64,000 bases of DNA from Mycetocola lacteus (GTDB lineage: Bacteria; Actinomycetota; Actinomycetes; Actinomycetales; Microbacteriaceae), in the NCBI RefSeq assembly GCF_003667575.1, contig NZ_RCUY01000005.1:1-64000 (forward strand), read 5' to 3'. Position 1 is the first letter of the stretch; every line of letters begins with the position of its first letter. Below the pieces are notes generated by a model. The model was not told where the DNA came from, made no database searches, and was given only the letters and a program-made list of their open reading frames with translations. Shown piece after piece: positions 7,399-16,573 of the stretch. Position numbers and translations under genes: made by a program.

Positions 7399-8427
7399 AT
7401 GAGCACCACCCCTGCACCACGCGTCGCCGAATCCGCGCCGCCCGTGCGACGCGTCGTTGGTCTCGCGCTGCTCGCGGGCGGCCTGGTCGCCGCCATCATC
7501 GCGAGCATCATCTTTGGATCCCAGTCGCTCCCGCTCACCGACGTGTGGCACGGACTGCTCGGCGCGGACACCGAGGCCGGCGTGATCGTGCGCGAGATGC
7601 GGATTCCGCGCACGGTGATCGCCCTCGCCGTCGGCGCGGCCCTCGGCGTGGCGGGCGCGCTGATCCAGGCGTTCAGCCGCAATCCACTGGCAGATCCCGG
7701 CATCCTCGGCGTCAACGCCGGTGCCTCGGCCGGCGTCGTCTTCGCGGTCGCGTTCCTCGGGGCCAGCGGCGTCTTCCAGTACATCTGGTTCGCGTTCGCC
7801 GGCGCCATCGCGGCGACGCTGCTCGTCTTCCTCATCGGTGCCGCGGGACGCGGAGACGCGGACCCGCTGCGCATGACCCTCGCCGGCGTCGCGCTCGGCG
7901 CGGTGCTGTCGGGCATCACCGGCGGCATCGCGCTGCTGCGATCGGACGTGTTTGACACGATCCGCACCTGGACCGTCGGATCCCTCCAGTCCCTCACCAG
8001 CGACGTCTTCGGTGTGCTGCCCTTCCTCGTCATCGGGCTGATCATCGCCTTCTGGCTCGCACCGTCGATGAACGCCCTCGCGCTGGGCGATGACCTCGCC
8101 ACGGCCCTCGGCACCCGGGTGGGACTCACGCGCGTGCTGTCAATCGTCGCCGTCGCTCTGCTGTGCGGTGCCGCGACGGCCGCCGCGGGCCCGATCGGCT
8201 TCGTCGGTCTGATGGTGCCGCACGCCGTGCGCTGGCTCGTTGGCCCGCACCAGGTGTGGATCATGGCCGGCACCGTGCTCGCCGCTCCCCTGCTCCTGCT
8301 GGTGTCGGACGTTGTGGGCCGCCTGGTCCTACCGTCGGGCGAACTGCCGGTCGCGCTGGTCACCGCGTTCATCGGCGCGCCCGTGCTCATCGTGCTGGTG
8401 CGCGCGCGAAAGGCCAGTAGCCTGTGA
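7399..8427 (+). CDS. ferric siderophore ABC transporter permease, FecCD family (operon 1)
   Basis: A 342-residue polytopic membrane protein of the BtuC/FecCD type with about nine to ten hydrophobic helices. Family features are GALIQAFSRNPLADPGILGVNAGAS near the N terminus and GPIGFVGLMVPHAVRWLVGPHQ near the C terminus, which includes the coupling region for the ATPase. The ATG at 7399 follows the previous stop by 4 bp; the open frame runs upstream but that overlaps the reductase gene. It pairs with the next gene to form a heterodimeric channel. Confidence 0.88.
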   Translation: MSTTPAPRVAESAPPVRRVVGLALLAGGLVAAIIASIIFGSQSLPLTDVWHGLLGADTEAGVIVREMRIPRTVIALAVGAALGVAGALIQAFSRNPLADPGILGVNAGASAGVVFAVAFLGASGVFQYIWFAFAGAIAATLLVFLIGAAGRGDADPLRMTLAGVALGAVLSGITGGIALLRSDVFDTIRTWTVGSLQSLTSDVFGVLPFLVIGLIIAFWLAPSMNALALGDDLATALGTRVGLTRVLSIVAVALLCGAATAAAGPIGFVGLMVPHAVRWLVGPHQVWIMAGTVLAAPLLLLVSDVVGRLVLPSGELPVALVTAFIGAPVLIVLVRARKASSL

Positions 8428-9476
8428 GCGCCCTCGATACCCGCCCGCCGCGGATGCTGGAGATCGAGCGCGGCCCCCTCACCCGACGCATCAGTCTGCG
8501 CGGTGCCCTCGCCGTGATTCTCGCGCTCACCGCGGCGCTGCTGGTCTCGATCCTCGCGCTCAGCCTCGGAGACTTTGTCATCGCACCGGGAGACGTCATC
8601 GCGACACTGTTTGGCATGGGGACGCCCAAGCAGACGCTGGTCGTGGTCGAGTGGCGTCTCCCGCGGGCGCTGCTCGCCCTCATGCTCGGGGCGGCGCTCG
8701 GTGCCGCCGGTGCGATCTTCCAGTCGATGACACGCAACCCACTCGGCAGCCCCGACATCATCGGCTTCGACGCCGGTGCCTACACCGGCGCGCTGATCGT
8801 GATCACCTCGGGAACGTTCGGGTACCTCACCATCGCTCTCGGCGCGTTCGGCGGTGGCCTGGTCGCGGCCCTCGCCGTCTACCTGCTCGCGTTCCGGCGC
8901 GGTTTCCAGGGGTTCCGCCTGATCATCGTTGGCATCGCGGTGGGATCGATGCTCGCCTCGGTGACGTCCTGGCTGATCCTGAACTCGGACCTGCGGGTGT
9001 CGATGATGGCGGCGTCCTGGGGCATGGGGACGCTGAACGGTGCCGGGTGGGACCGGATTTTCCCCGCCGTCGCGTGTCTCGTCCCGCTCGGCGTCCTGTG
9101 CGCGGTGATGGCGGATCGCATGCACCTGCTTGAGATGGGTGATGACACCGCCGCCGCCCTCGGCGTCCGCACCGGACGCGTGCGGGCACTGCTGCTGGTG
9201 GCCGGCGTCGGATTCAGCGCCGTCGTGATCACCCTGGCGGGCCCGATCGCCTTCATCGCACTCGCCGCCCCTCAGATCGCCCGGCGCGTGGCCCGCAGCG
9301 CCGGCGTGACACTATCCGGTGCCGCCGCATTCGGCGCGCTGCTACTCGCGACCAGCGACCTGATCGCACAGCGCCTGTTCGCACCCACCCAGCTGCCCGT
9401 GGGCCTGGTCACCGTCGTGCTCGGCGGCGGATACCTGGTGTGGTTGCTGATTCACGAAGCAAGGAGACGACGATGA
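8424..9476 (+). CDS. ferric siderophore ABC transporter permease, FecCD family, second subunit (operon 1)
   Basis: A 350-residue FecCD permease. It shows GAIFQSMTRNPLGSPDIIGFDAGAY and the late motif GPIAFIALAAPQIARRV. It starts with GTG overlapping the previous TGA by 4 bp. It shares the fold of the preceding gene but is clearly diverged, as in FepD/FepG pairs. The N-terminal 30 residues are cytosolic and charged. Function: second half of the transmembrane channel for ferric siderophore import. Confidence 0.88.
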   Translation: MSALDTRPPRMLEIERGPLTRRISLRGALAVILALTAALLVSILALSLGDFVIAPGDVIATLFGMGTPKQTLVVVEWRLPRALLALMLGAALGAAGAIFQSMTRNPLGSPDIIGFDAGAYTGALIVITSGTFGYLTIALGAFGGGLVAALAVYLLAFRRGFQGFRLIIVGIAVGSMLASVTSWLILNSDLRVSMMAASWGMGTLNGAGWDRIFPAVACLVPLGVLCAVMADRMHLLEMGDDTAAALGVRTGRVRALLLVAGVGFSAVVITLAGPIAFIALAAPQIARRVARSAGVTLSGAAAFGALLLATSDLIAQRLFAPTQLPVGLVTVVLGGGYLVWLLIHEARRRR

Positions 9477-10297
9477 CCGCACAGACTTCCCTGACCACCC
9501 CGGCTTCCGAGGCAGATGGGCGAGAGCCCGCCCGCATCGCGGCACACGGCGTGCGCCTCGCGTATGACCAGCGGGTGATCGCCGAACGCCTGGACGTGGA
9601 GATCACCCCCGGCTCCTTCACCGTGATCGTTGGCCCCAATGCCTGCGGTAAGTCCACGCTACTGCGTGCGATGGCGCGGCTGCTGAAGCCGACGGCCGGG
9701 CAGATCCTGCTCGATGGTAAAGCCATCGCCCAGCAGTCACCGAAGGAGGTTGCCCGGAAGCTCGGGCTGCTGCCACAGACCTCGATCGCCCCCGACGGCA
9801 TCCGCGTGATCGATCTGGTCGCGCGCGGTCGGCATCCCCACCAGAGCATGCTGCGACAGTGGTCGCGCGAGGATCGCGCCGCGGTGGACAGCGCCCTGGA
9901 ACTCACCGGCACCGACGCACTGCGCAATCGCTTCGTCGATGAGCTCTCCGGCGGTCAACGCCAGCGCGTGTGGGTCGCGATGCTGCTCGCACAGGAGAGC
10001 CCCACCATGCTGCTCGACGAACCAACCACGTTCCTCGACATCGCGCACCAGTACGACTTGCTCAAGCTGTTTGCGCGCCTGAATGCCGAGGGACGCACGA
10101 TCGTCGCCGTCCTGCATGACCTCAACCAGGCGGCGCGCTTCGCCGACACCATCGTGATGATGCGCGATGGCGACGTTGTTGCCACCGGTGCCCCCGCCGA
10201 TGTGGTCACCGCGGACAACGTGGAGCGCGTCTTCGGCCTGCCCTGCACCGTCATCACCGACCCGCACTCCGGCACCCCGATGATCGTCGCGCGCTGA
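9473..10297 (+). CDS. ferric siderophore ABC transporter ATP-binding protein (operon 1)
   Basis: A 274-residue ABC ATPase of the FepC/FecE group. Walker A is GPNACGKST (Ala where most FepC proteins have Gly), the signature is LSGGQRQRVWVAM, Walker B is MLLDEPTTFLDI, followed by the switch His (VLHDLNQAARFAD). The ATG at 9473 overlaps the previous TGA and follows AAGGAGACGACG. It powers import through the two permeases. It is the last gene of the operon; a GC-rich hairpin at 10345-10371 may end the transcript. Confidence 0.9.
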   Translation: MTAQTSLTTPASEADGREPARIAAHGVRLAYDQRVIAERLDVEITPGSFTVIVGPNACGKSTLLRAMARLLKPTAGQILLDGKAIAQQSPKEVARKLGLLPQTSIAPDGIRVIDLVARGRHPHQSMLRQWSREDRAAVDSALELTGTDALRNRFVDELSGGQRQRVWVAMLLAQESPTMLLDEPTTFLDIAHQYDLLKLFARLNAEGRTIVAVLHDLNQAARFADTIVMMRDGDVVATGAPADVVTADNVERVFGLPCTVITDPHSGTPMIVAR

Positions 10298-10344
10298 CGA
10301 CGAGGGGTGGCACGACGCGGGCTATCACAACCAACAGTCCGGCT

Positions 10345-10371
10345 GAGCGGGGCGGACGGCGCGCCCCGCTC
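10345..10371. terminator. GC-rich hairpin, possible terminator between convergent genes
   Basis: Arms GAGCGGGGCG and CGCCCCGCTC (10 bp) flank a 7-nt loop. It lies between the convergent ATPase and helicase genes. There is no U tract, so termination strength is uncertain. Confidence 0.5.
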
Positions 10372-10382
10372 CGGTCGCGGAC

Positions 10383-12191
10383 CTACCGCTGGCTCCCCAG
10401 CTGACGACGCAGATACTGGATCCGTGACTGCAGCTGGGTCACACTGGCCTGCGGCACCGCCGGGCCACCGCATACCCGGCGCAGTTCGGCGTGGACCAAC
10501 CCGTGCGGCTGGCCACTCTGCTTGGCATAGAGCCCCACCAGGGAGTTCAGCAGTGAGCGCTGTTCCTTGAGGGTTCGATACAGCGGCTCGGGGGTGGTCT
10601 CCGGCGGCGCGATTCCCGCGGCCTCACGATCATCCTGGCGGCGCTGTTGACGCTGCTGGCGCTGGGTCAGTAGCTCGTGCACCTGCTCGGGTTCGAGGAT
10701 GCCGGGCAGCCCGATAAAATCGAGCTCCTCATCGGTCCCGGGTTCCGCGTAACCCCCGAACTCCTGACCGTCAAAAACCACCCGGTCAAAGTTCGCCGAG
10801 GATCCCATCGCCTCAAACGAGAACAATTCCTGACCGAGTTCCTCGGAGGCGCGGTCCTCCTTATTGGCGGCGGCCACCATCGCGTCTTCGGGATTGTAGA
10901 AGTCACCCTCGTCGCTGGTGGGACGATCCAGCGCGTGGTCTCGCTCAAGCTCCAGCGCGGCGGCCAGATTCATCAGCGGCGGCACGTTCGGGAGGAACAC
11001 CGAGGCGGTCTCGCCTCGACGCCGAGCCCGCACGAAGCGGCCAATCGCCTGCGCAAAAAACAGCGGGGTGGACGAGGAGGTCGCGTACACACCCACCGCA
11101 AGGCGGGGCACGTCCACCCCCTCGGATACCATTCGGACGGCCACCATCCAGCGACTGGTGCCCTGGGAGAACTCATCGATCCGATCGGAGGCACCGGCGT
11201 CGTCGGAGAGCACGACGGTAACCGGTTCGCCGGTCAGATCCGCCAGAATCGCCGCATAGGCGCGCGCCGTGTAGTGATCGGTCGCGATGACCAGCCCACC
11301 GGCATCGGGAATGGCGTGCCGAACCTCGGTCAATCGCTTATTGGCGGAGTCGAGCACCTGCGGCACCCACTCCCCCTTGGGATCCAGCGCCGTGCGCCAG
11401 GCCTGCGAGGTGATGTCCTTGGTATTGCCCTCTCCCAGGCGCGCTTCCATCTCATCGCCGGCCTTGGTGCGCCAGCGCATGTGCCCGGCATAAACCATAA
11501 ACATCACCGGGCGCACCACGCCGTCCTGGAGCGCGCGACCGTAGCCGTAGTTGTAGTCGGTGACCGAGGTGCGGATGCCCTTATTATCCGGCGCGTAGAG
11601 CACAAAGGGGATCGGGGCGGTGTCCGAACGGAACGGGGTTCCGGTGAGCGAGAGTCTGCGGGTCGCGGGCTCGAAGGCGTCGCGGATCGCATCGCCCCAG
11701 CTGAGGGCGTCGCCGCCGTGATGGACCTCGTCCAGGATCACCAGGGTCTTGCGCGACTCGGTGATCTCTCGGTGCAGGGAGGCCCGTACGGCCACCTGCG
11801 CGTAGGTCACCGCGGCCCCGTGATAGTGCGAGGCGTAGCGACGCTCGGCATTGGAGAAGTTCGGATCAAGCCGGATGCCGGCGCGCGCGGCGGCATCGGC
11901 CCACTGCTTCTTCAGGTGCTCGGTCGGGGCCACCACGGTGACCCGCTCAACCGTGCGCCGCGCCAGCAGCTCGGCGGCCAGACGCAGGGCGAAGGTGGTT
12001 TTGCCCGCGCCCGGGGTAGCCGCGGCGAGAAAATCGCGCGGCTCGGTTTCAAAATACTTCTCGATCGCCTCGGCCTGCCAGGCCCGCAACTTGCTGACCG
12101 TACCCCACGCCGCACGCTCCGGGAAGGAGGGTGAGAGGTGTTCGGCGGCGGAGGTTCCGATGCGTGGACCGGAACCAGAATCCGGTGTCAT
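10383..12191 (-). CDS. DEAD/DEAH-type superfamily II helicase
   Basis: A 602-residue protein. Motif I is TPGAGKTT (residues 59-66), motif II is DEVHH (154-158), motif III region is LTGTPFRSD, and motif VI is QAIGRFVRARR. This is the ERCC3/XPB-like SF2 layout. The last 150 residues are highly charged and Gln-rich (TQRQQRQQRRQDDREA) and match no domain I recognise. The start at 12191 follows GAAGAG; the longer upstream frame has no support. It is a stand-alone gene between iron uptake and envelope genes, so its nucleic acid substrate is not known; DNA repair or RNA remodelling are both possible. Confidence 0.8.
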   Translation of the reverse strand: MTPDSGSGPRIGTSAAEHLSPSFPERAAWGTVSKLRAWQAEAIEKYFETEPRDFLAAATPGAGKTTFALRLAAELLARRTVERVTVVAPTEHLKKQWADAAARAGIRLDPNFSNAERRYASHYHGAAVTYAQVAVRASLHREITESRKTLVILDEVHHGGDALSWGDAIRDAFEPATRRLSLTGTPFRSDTAPIPFVLYAPDNKGIRTSVTDYNYGYGRALQDGVVRPVMFMVYAGHMRWRTKAGDEMEARLGEGNTKDITSQAWRTALDPKGEWVPQVLDSANKRLTEVRHAIPDAGGLVIATDHYTARAYAAILADLTGEPVTVVLSDDAGASDRIDEFSQGTSRWMVAVRMVSEGVDVPRLAVGVYATSSSTPLFFAQAIGRFVRARRRGETASVFLPNVPPLMNLAAALELERDHALDRPTSDEGDFYNPEDAMVAAANKEDRASEELGQELFSFEAMGSSANFDRVVFDGQEFGGYAEPGTDEELDFIGLPGILEPEQVHELLTQRQQRQQRRQDDREAAGIAPPETTPEPLYRTLKEQRSLLNSLVGLYAKQSGQPHGLVHAELRRVCGGPAVPQASVTQLQSRIQYLRRQLGSQR

Positions 12192-12334
12192 CAACTCTTC
12201 GCTCACTGAACAAGACACTACCGGATACCCTCCGACACTGCCGAGCCAATGGCGAGTTTGCGCCCGCCTCCAAAATTTCCCGGGCGAGCCGGGTACATTA
12301 GAGGCGACCCTCGTTAGCGACCGGAAGGAACCCC

Positions 12335-13144
12335 GTGACCACCCCCGAACCCGCGACCGAATCACAGCTTCACCCGTGGCGACGAATGGTCTCCATCGGT
12401 GACTCCTTCACCGAGGGCATCGGTGATCCCGAGCCCGGGGCTCCCGGCGGAAACCGCGGCTGGGCCGACCGTGTGGCCGAGGTCCTCGCCCGCGACTGTC
12501 CGGATTTTGCCTACGCCAACCTGGCCGTTCGAGGAAAGCTGATCGGTCAGATCATCAACGACCAGCTCGAACCCGCCCTCAGCCTGCACCCTGACCTGAT
12601 CACCCTGTGCGCCGGCGGCAACGATGTCATCCGCCCCGGAACCGATCCCGACGAGATTGCCGAGAAGCTCGACGGTGCCGTGCGCACCCTCTCCCGGGAC
12701 GGGGCCACGATCGTCCTGTTCACCGGGGTGGACACCGGTTTCTCCCCGGTCATGCGGGCCCTGCGTGGCAAGGTCGCGATCTACAACGAAAACGTGCGCG
12801 CCGTCGCCCAGCGCTATGACTGCATCGTCGCCGACCAGTGGGCCCTCTCCGAGATTCAGGATCCCGGCATGTGGGCCCCCGATCGCCTGCACCTCAACCC
12901 CCTCGGCCACCACACCGTGGCTCGGATGGTGCTGGACGCGCTGAACGTCCCCAACGATCTCCAGCCACTGCGCCCCGAGGCGATGCCCGAGTCCTCCTGG
13001 CGGCAGGCACGCTCGGAGGATCTGGCCTGGGCGCGCGAGCACCTGGTGCCCTGGGTGATTCGCCGGCTGCGCCACCAGAGCTCGGGCGATAACGTCAGCG
13101 CCAAGCGCCCCGAAGCGGCACCGATCATCTTCCCGGAGCCCTAA
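12335..13144 (+). CDS. SGNH/GDSL-family hydrolase, cytosolic
   Basis: A 269-residue esterase-like protein. Block I is SIGDSFTEGIGDP with the catalytic Ser in GDS, block III is CAGGNDVI, and block V is PDRLHLNPLGHHTV with the Asp-x-x-His dyad. No signal peptide is present, so it acts in the cytosol on an acyl or acetyl ester. It starts with GTG after GGAAGGA. It is divergent from the helicase. The substrate is not known. Confidence 0.85.
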   Translation: MTTPEPATESQLHPWRRMVSIGDSFTEGIGDPEPGAPGGNRGWADRVAEVLARDCPDFAYANLAVRGKLIGQIINDQLEPALSLHPDLITLCAGGNDVIRPGTDPDEIAEKLDGAVRTLSRDGATIVLFTGVDTGFSPVMRALRGKVAIYNENVRAVAQRYDCIVADQWALSEIQDPGMWAPDRLHLNPLGHHTVARMVLDALNVPNDLQPLRPEAMPESSWRQARSEDLAWAREHLVPWVIRRLRHQSSGDNVSAKRPEAAPIIFPEP

Positions 13145-13163
13145 GGCCCCACCGGATGCGTAC

Positions 13164-13212
13164 AGAAACGCCCCGGACCATGCCAGCATGTGGCTCGGTC
13201 CGGGGCGTTTCT
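13164..13212. terminator. bidirectional terminator between GDSL hydrolase and D,D-carboxypeptidase
   Basis: Perfect 16-bp arms AGAAACGCCCCGGACC / GGTCCGGGGCGTTTCT with a 17-nt loop. It sits between two convergent genes and can serve both. Confidence 0.85.
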
Positions 13213-13218
13213 GCGCGG

Positions 13219-14472
13219 CTACATCGGGTTGGTCAGGCGCCACCAGACCGAGGCACCGTCCAGATCATCGGCGAGCGCCACCGGAACCTCGACGGACACA
13301 CCGTTTTCGGTAGCCGTGATCTTTCCGGCCGGGTCACCCTGCTTGCCCGAGGCCAGCGGATCGATACTGACCTTGCGGGTAATCGGGGAATCGCGCCACA
13401 CCACGGCGGTCGCATCCTCGGTGGCTACCACATTGGCGTGGCTGCCCCAGGGGGTCTGAATGAAGCCCACCGGGTCACCCTTTTTGATCAGGGTGGCCTC
13501 GCCGAAGGCCGAATAGGTGCTATCCAGCAGCTTGCTCACCGAGGCGAACAGTTCCTCATGGGTCGGAGCACCGATGACCACACCCACCACGGTGACCTTC
13601 TTACCGGCTACCTCGCGCTCGGCGGCAAACATCAGGCAGGCTCCGGCGACAATCGTGGTGCCGGTCTTAATGCCGATGACCCCGCCGGTTCCCAGCAGAT
13701 CGTTGGTGTTTTTGAGGTTACCGGCCTCTCCCAGGGCGGGAATCGAGGCGGTCTTTTCGGAGACGACGGTGCTGAGCACCGGGTGTGCCAGTACCAGCTT
13801 GGCGATTTCCACCAGGTTCGGCGGGGAGGACTGGCTGCCGGGGTTGATCCCACTGGCATCGGCCAATACGGTATCGGTCAGGCCGTGCTTATCCAGCCAG
13901 GCGCGGGCTGCCGGGAGGAAGTTCTCCATCGAACCGTAGGCCCAGTTCGCCAGGGTGATCGCATAGTTATTGCCGCTGGGCAGCATCAGGCCCTCAAGCA
14001 GCTGACGCTCGGTCACCTGCGCGCCCACCACCACCGGGGCACGGGATCCGCCCTCGGCCACGGTGTCCTGATAGATCTGCTGATCCTGCGCCGTGAACGT
14101 ATAGGTGGGGCCGGACTCCCCCTTGGCCAGCGGAAGCTTTTCCAGGACCACCAGGGCGGTGATCGTTTTGGTCATGCTGGCAATCGAGGTGCGCTCCTGC
14201 GAGCCGTGGCTGGCCAGGATTCCGTCGTAACCCACCTCACCGATCGCGGCGACGCCGTTGGCGGGCCAGGCAATGGGCTCCTTGGCGCTCGTGGGGGTAG
14301 CCAGCGTGGCCGCGGGGGTCGCGGCCGAGGCGGGCAACGGACGCAGCAGCGCATACCCGCCATAACAGGCGGCTAGAACGGCTAATACGATGGCGATCGC
14401 AAGGGGCGCGCGGAGCAGCGATCGGCTGCGGGCCCGGGATCGCCGGTCTCGACGAAGGGGGAATTGGGTCAC
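13219..14472 (-). CDS. D-alanyl-D-alanine carboxypeptidase (peptidase S11 family)
   Basis: A 417-residue penicillin-binding protein. A transmembrane or signal segment lies at residues 22-44 after an Arg-rich N terminus. The catalytic SxxK is S99-MTK102, the second motif is SGN at 166-168, and the third KTG at 269-271, all in S11 order and spacing. It trims the terminal D-Ala from peptidoglycan pentapeptides outside the membrane. The SxxK lies in SIASMTKTITALVVLEK, typical of DacA-like enzymes. After residue 310 there is a C-terminal beta-rich domain as in PBP5. A strong shared terminator follows the gene. Confidence 0.9.
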   Translation of the reverse strand: MTQFPLRRDRRSRARSRSLLRAPLAIAIVLAVLAACYGGYALLRPLPASAATPAATLATPTSAKEPIAWPANGVAAIGEVGYDGILASHGSQERTSIASMTKTITALVVLEKLPLAKGESGPTYTFTAQDQQIYQDTVAEGGSRAPVVVGAQVTERQLLEGLMLPSGNNYAITLANWAYGSMENFLPAARAWLDKHGLTDTVLADASGINPGSQSSPPNLVEIAKLVLAHPVLSTVVSEKTASIPALGEAGNLKNTNDLLGTGGVIGIKTGTTIVAGACLMFAAEREVAGKKVTVVGVVIGAPTHEELFASVSKLLDSTYSAFGEATLIKKGDPVGFIQTPWGSHANVVATEDATAVVWRDSPITRKVSIDPLASGKQGDPAGKITATENGVSVEVPVALADDLDGASVWWRLTNPM

Positions 14473-14523
14473 CGAATCAGTTTATGTGCGATCCCCTGAG
14501 CGTTTCGTGCGCGCCGCCGGAAA

Positions 14524-15333
14524 CTAGTCGCGAATCCGCAGCTCCCAGAGCGCAACCGCGCTGGCCGCGGCAACATTGAGCGAATCCACCCCGTGCAGCA
14601 TCGGGATAATCACCGTACTGTCGGCATGGTGCAGGGCCTGACGACTGAGGCCATCGCCCTCGCTGCCGAGCATCAGGGCGATCTTCTCGGGCGCGTTCGC
14701 CGAGAACTCATCCAGGGTCACCGCACGCTCATCCAGAGCCAGCGCGGCCACATGAAATCCTGCGGCACTGAGGATCTCGCGCGCGTCGTCCCACTCGGGC
14801 ATCCGGGTCCACGGCACCTGCAATACCGTGCCCATACTCACCCGCACGCTGCGGCGGTAGAGGGGGTCGGCGCAGCGCGGCGAGACCAGGACGGCGTCGG
14901 CTCCCAGCCCGGCCACCGCACGGAAGATGGCACCCACGTTGGTGTGGTCCACGATGTCCTCAAGGATCACGATGCGGCGGGCATCTCGAATCAGCTCGGC
15001 CATATCCGGCAGCTCGGGCCGGTGCATCGCGGCGAGCGCGCCCCGGTGCATGTGAAATCCGGTGAGTTTTTCCAGCGTGGCCGCATCGCCCACATACACC
15101 GGAACATCCGGGAAGTCGGCGAGGATGGGTTCCATCTCGGCCAGCCACTTCTCGGCCAGCAGAACCGATCGGGGCACGTGACCGGCGGCGATGGCACGCG
15201 TGATGACCTTGCTCGACTCGGCGATGTAGAGCCCACCCTCGGGCTCGGTCACCCGGCGCAGGGCCACGTCGGTGAGCCGTGCATAATCGGCCAGTTCATC
15301 GAGCCCGTCCGGCCCCAGGGGAATAACGCGCAC
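14524..15333 (-). CDS. SpoU/TrmH-family RNA 2'-O-methyltransferase
   Basis: A 269-residue SPOUT enzyme. Residues 1-100 form the substrate-binding domain and residues 110-269 the knotted SAM domain, with motif 1 NVGAIFRAVAGLGADAV, motif 2 IALMLGSEGDGLS and motif 3 IPMLHGVDSLNVAAASAVAL. It methylates the 2'-OH of a ribose in rRNA or tRNA; the target is not determined by sequence. The GTG at 15333 is preceded by CAGGAG; upstream in-frame codons to 15375 lack a ribosome site. It is divergent from the sirtuin gene. Confidence 0.9.
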   Translation of the reverse strand: MRVIPLGPDGLDELADYARLTDVALRRVTEPEGGLYIAESSKVITRAIAAGHVPRSVLLAEKWLAEMEPILADFPDVPVYVGDAATLEKLTGFHMHRGALAAMHRPELPDMAELIRDARRIVILEDIVDHTNVGAIFRAVAGLGADAVLVSPRCADPLYRRSVRVSMGTVLQVPWTRMPEWDDAREILSAAGFHVAALALDERAVTLDEFSANAPEKIALMLGSEGDGLSRQALHHADSTVIIPMLHGVDSLNVAAASAVALWELRIRD

Positions 15334-15436
15334 CCAAATACTCCTGTACTCACTACGGTGGTTATGTAACACCACGCGGGGATCATCCGATCCCCCGTTA
15401 GACCATCATTCCATCCCCGGCCCCTGGAGGCGTCAC

Positions 15437-16273
15437 GTGCCCATTCCCGATTCGGCAGACCTCGACCGTGCGGCGGATATTCTGCGGGGCCGTAGCCTGG
15501 CGATTCTGACCGGCGCCGGGGTCTCCACCGACTCCGGCATTCCCGACTATCGCGGTCCCGGAGCCCCGGTGCGCAAGCCGATGACCGGTCCCGAGTTTCG
15601 GGCGTCGGCCGAGCGCCGTCGACGCTACTGGGCCGGAGCCTTCCTCGGTGGACGCCTGATGCGGGCGGCCAAACCCAACCCCACCCATCGGCTGCTGGCC
15701 GCATGGGAGCGTTCGGGACGGGCCCTGGGGATCGCAACCCAGAACGTGGACGGGTTGCACCGTCAGGCGGGGACCCGAAAGCTCGTGGAGCTGCACGGGG
15801 GTCTGGATCGCGTGGTGTGTCTGTCCTGCGAGCAGGGCTTCGCCCGGCAGGCGATCACCGATCAGATCGCCCGGGAAAACCCGTGGCTCGCGCAGCTGGG
15901 TCCCGAGGACGCGGACCGACTGAACCCTGATGGCGATGCCGAGGTACCCGAGCTGGACGGCTTCACCGTGCCCGTCTGCACGGTCTGTGGCGGCCCGCTG
16001 AAGCCCGACGTGGTCTTCTTCGGAGAGACGGTCCCCTCGGCCCGCTTTGCCCGCGCCCGCTCGATCGTGCACCGTGCCGACGCACTGCTGGTGCTGGGGT
16101 CCTCGCTCACCGTGAACACCGGAATCCGGCTGCTGGATCAGGCTCGTCGCGACGGCTCCCCCATCATCACGATCAACCGCGGCACCACCGGCGGCGCCTC
16201 CCGCGCAACCCTGGTCTTGGAGGGTTCGGTGGCACCGGCCCTGCACGCGCTGGATGAGCGACTCGCCCACTAG
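15437..16273 (+). CDS. NAD-dependent protein deacylase, sirtuin family
   Basis: A 278-residue Sir2 protein. The NAD pocket is TGAGVSTDSGIPDYRG (25-40), followed by TQNVD (101-105) and the catalytic His120 in ELHG. The zinc site is C128-x2-C131 and C181-x2-C184. GAGVSTDSGIPDYR is the class II (SIRT4-like) form of the motif, which can act as deacylase, lipoamidase or ADP-ribosyltransferase; the exact activity is open. It starts with GTG after TGGAGG. The intact zinc and His residues argue against a defence-type Sir2 NADase. A GC-rich hairpin follows. Confidence 0.92.
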   Translation: MPIPDSADLDRAADILRGRSLAILTGAGVSTDSGIPDYRGPGAPVRKPMTGPEFRASAERRRRYWAGAFLGGRLMRAAKPNPTHRLLAAWERSGRALGIATQNVDGLHRQAGTRKLVELHGGLDRVVCLSCEQGFARQAITDQIARENPWLAQLGPEDADRLNPDGDAEVPELDGFTVPVCTVCGGPLKPDVVFFGETVPSARFARARSIVHRADALLVLGSSLTVNTGIRLLDQARRDGSPIITINRGTTGGASRATLVLEGSVAPALHALDERLAH

Positions 16274-16282
16274 CTTCATTCC

Positions 16283-16330
16283 AACCGGCCGGCCGGGTGG
16301 GGTTTCGAACTCCCGTCTGACCGGCCGGTT
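16283..16330 (+). terminator. terminator-like hairpin after the sirtuin gene
   Basis: Arms AACCGGCCGG and CCGGCCGGTT are perfect; the 28-nt loop can add GTGGGG/CTCCC pairs. It begins 10 bp after the stop codon. No strong U tract follows. Confidence 0.55.
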
Positions 16331-16439
16331 ATGTGTCCGCCGGGTTAATTTTTTGCGCAGAGGAAACGCATAGCTGGCGTAAATACGGGGCATAGCGGGC
16401 TCATAGCCACGCCCGAGATAACAATCACTTTTGTACTTC

Positions 16440-16469
16440 TTGACCCGTGTTTTGGGGGTGCACTTTACT
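16440..16469 (+). promoter_or_regulatory. candidate promoter of the NLP gene
   Basis: TTGACC at 16440-16445 and TTTACT at 16464-16469 with an 18-bp spacer. The surrounding 16331-16430 segment is clearly more AT-rich than its neighbours. The implied 5' leader is about 100 nt. The rest of 16274-16573 holds no gene that I can support. Confidence 0.5.
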
Positions 16470-16573
16470 GAGCCTCGGGGGACGAAGAATCCACCCCGGC
16501 TCTGGGGGAAATGTCGCGGGTCGCGACGACATGAGTCTCGAGCTGACACCCATCGCGACCTTCAAGGAGAACC

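Noticed and set aside
12192..12365. Extended N terminus of the SF2 helicase (58 more codons)
   Set aside because: It overlaps the divergent hydrolase promoter and start, lacks a ribosome site and has no helicase-like sequence.
15437..16273. Sir2 as part of an antiphage defence system
   Set aside because: It has the zinc cysteines and catalytic His of a protein deacylase and no HerA, TIR or Argonaute partner beside it.
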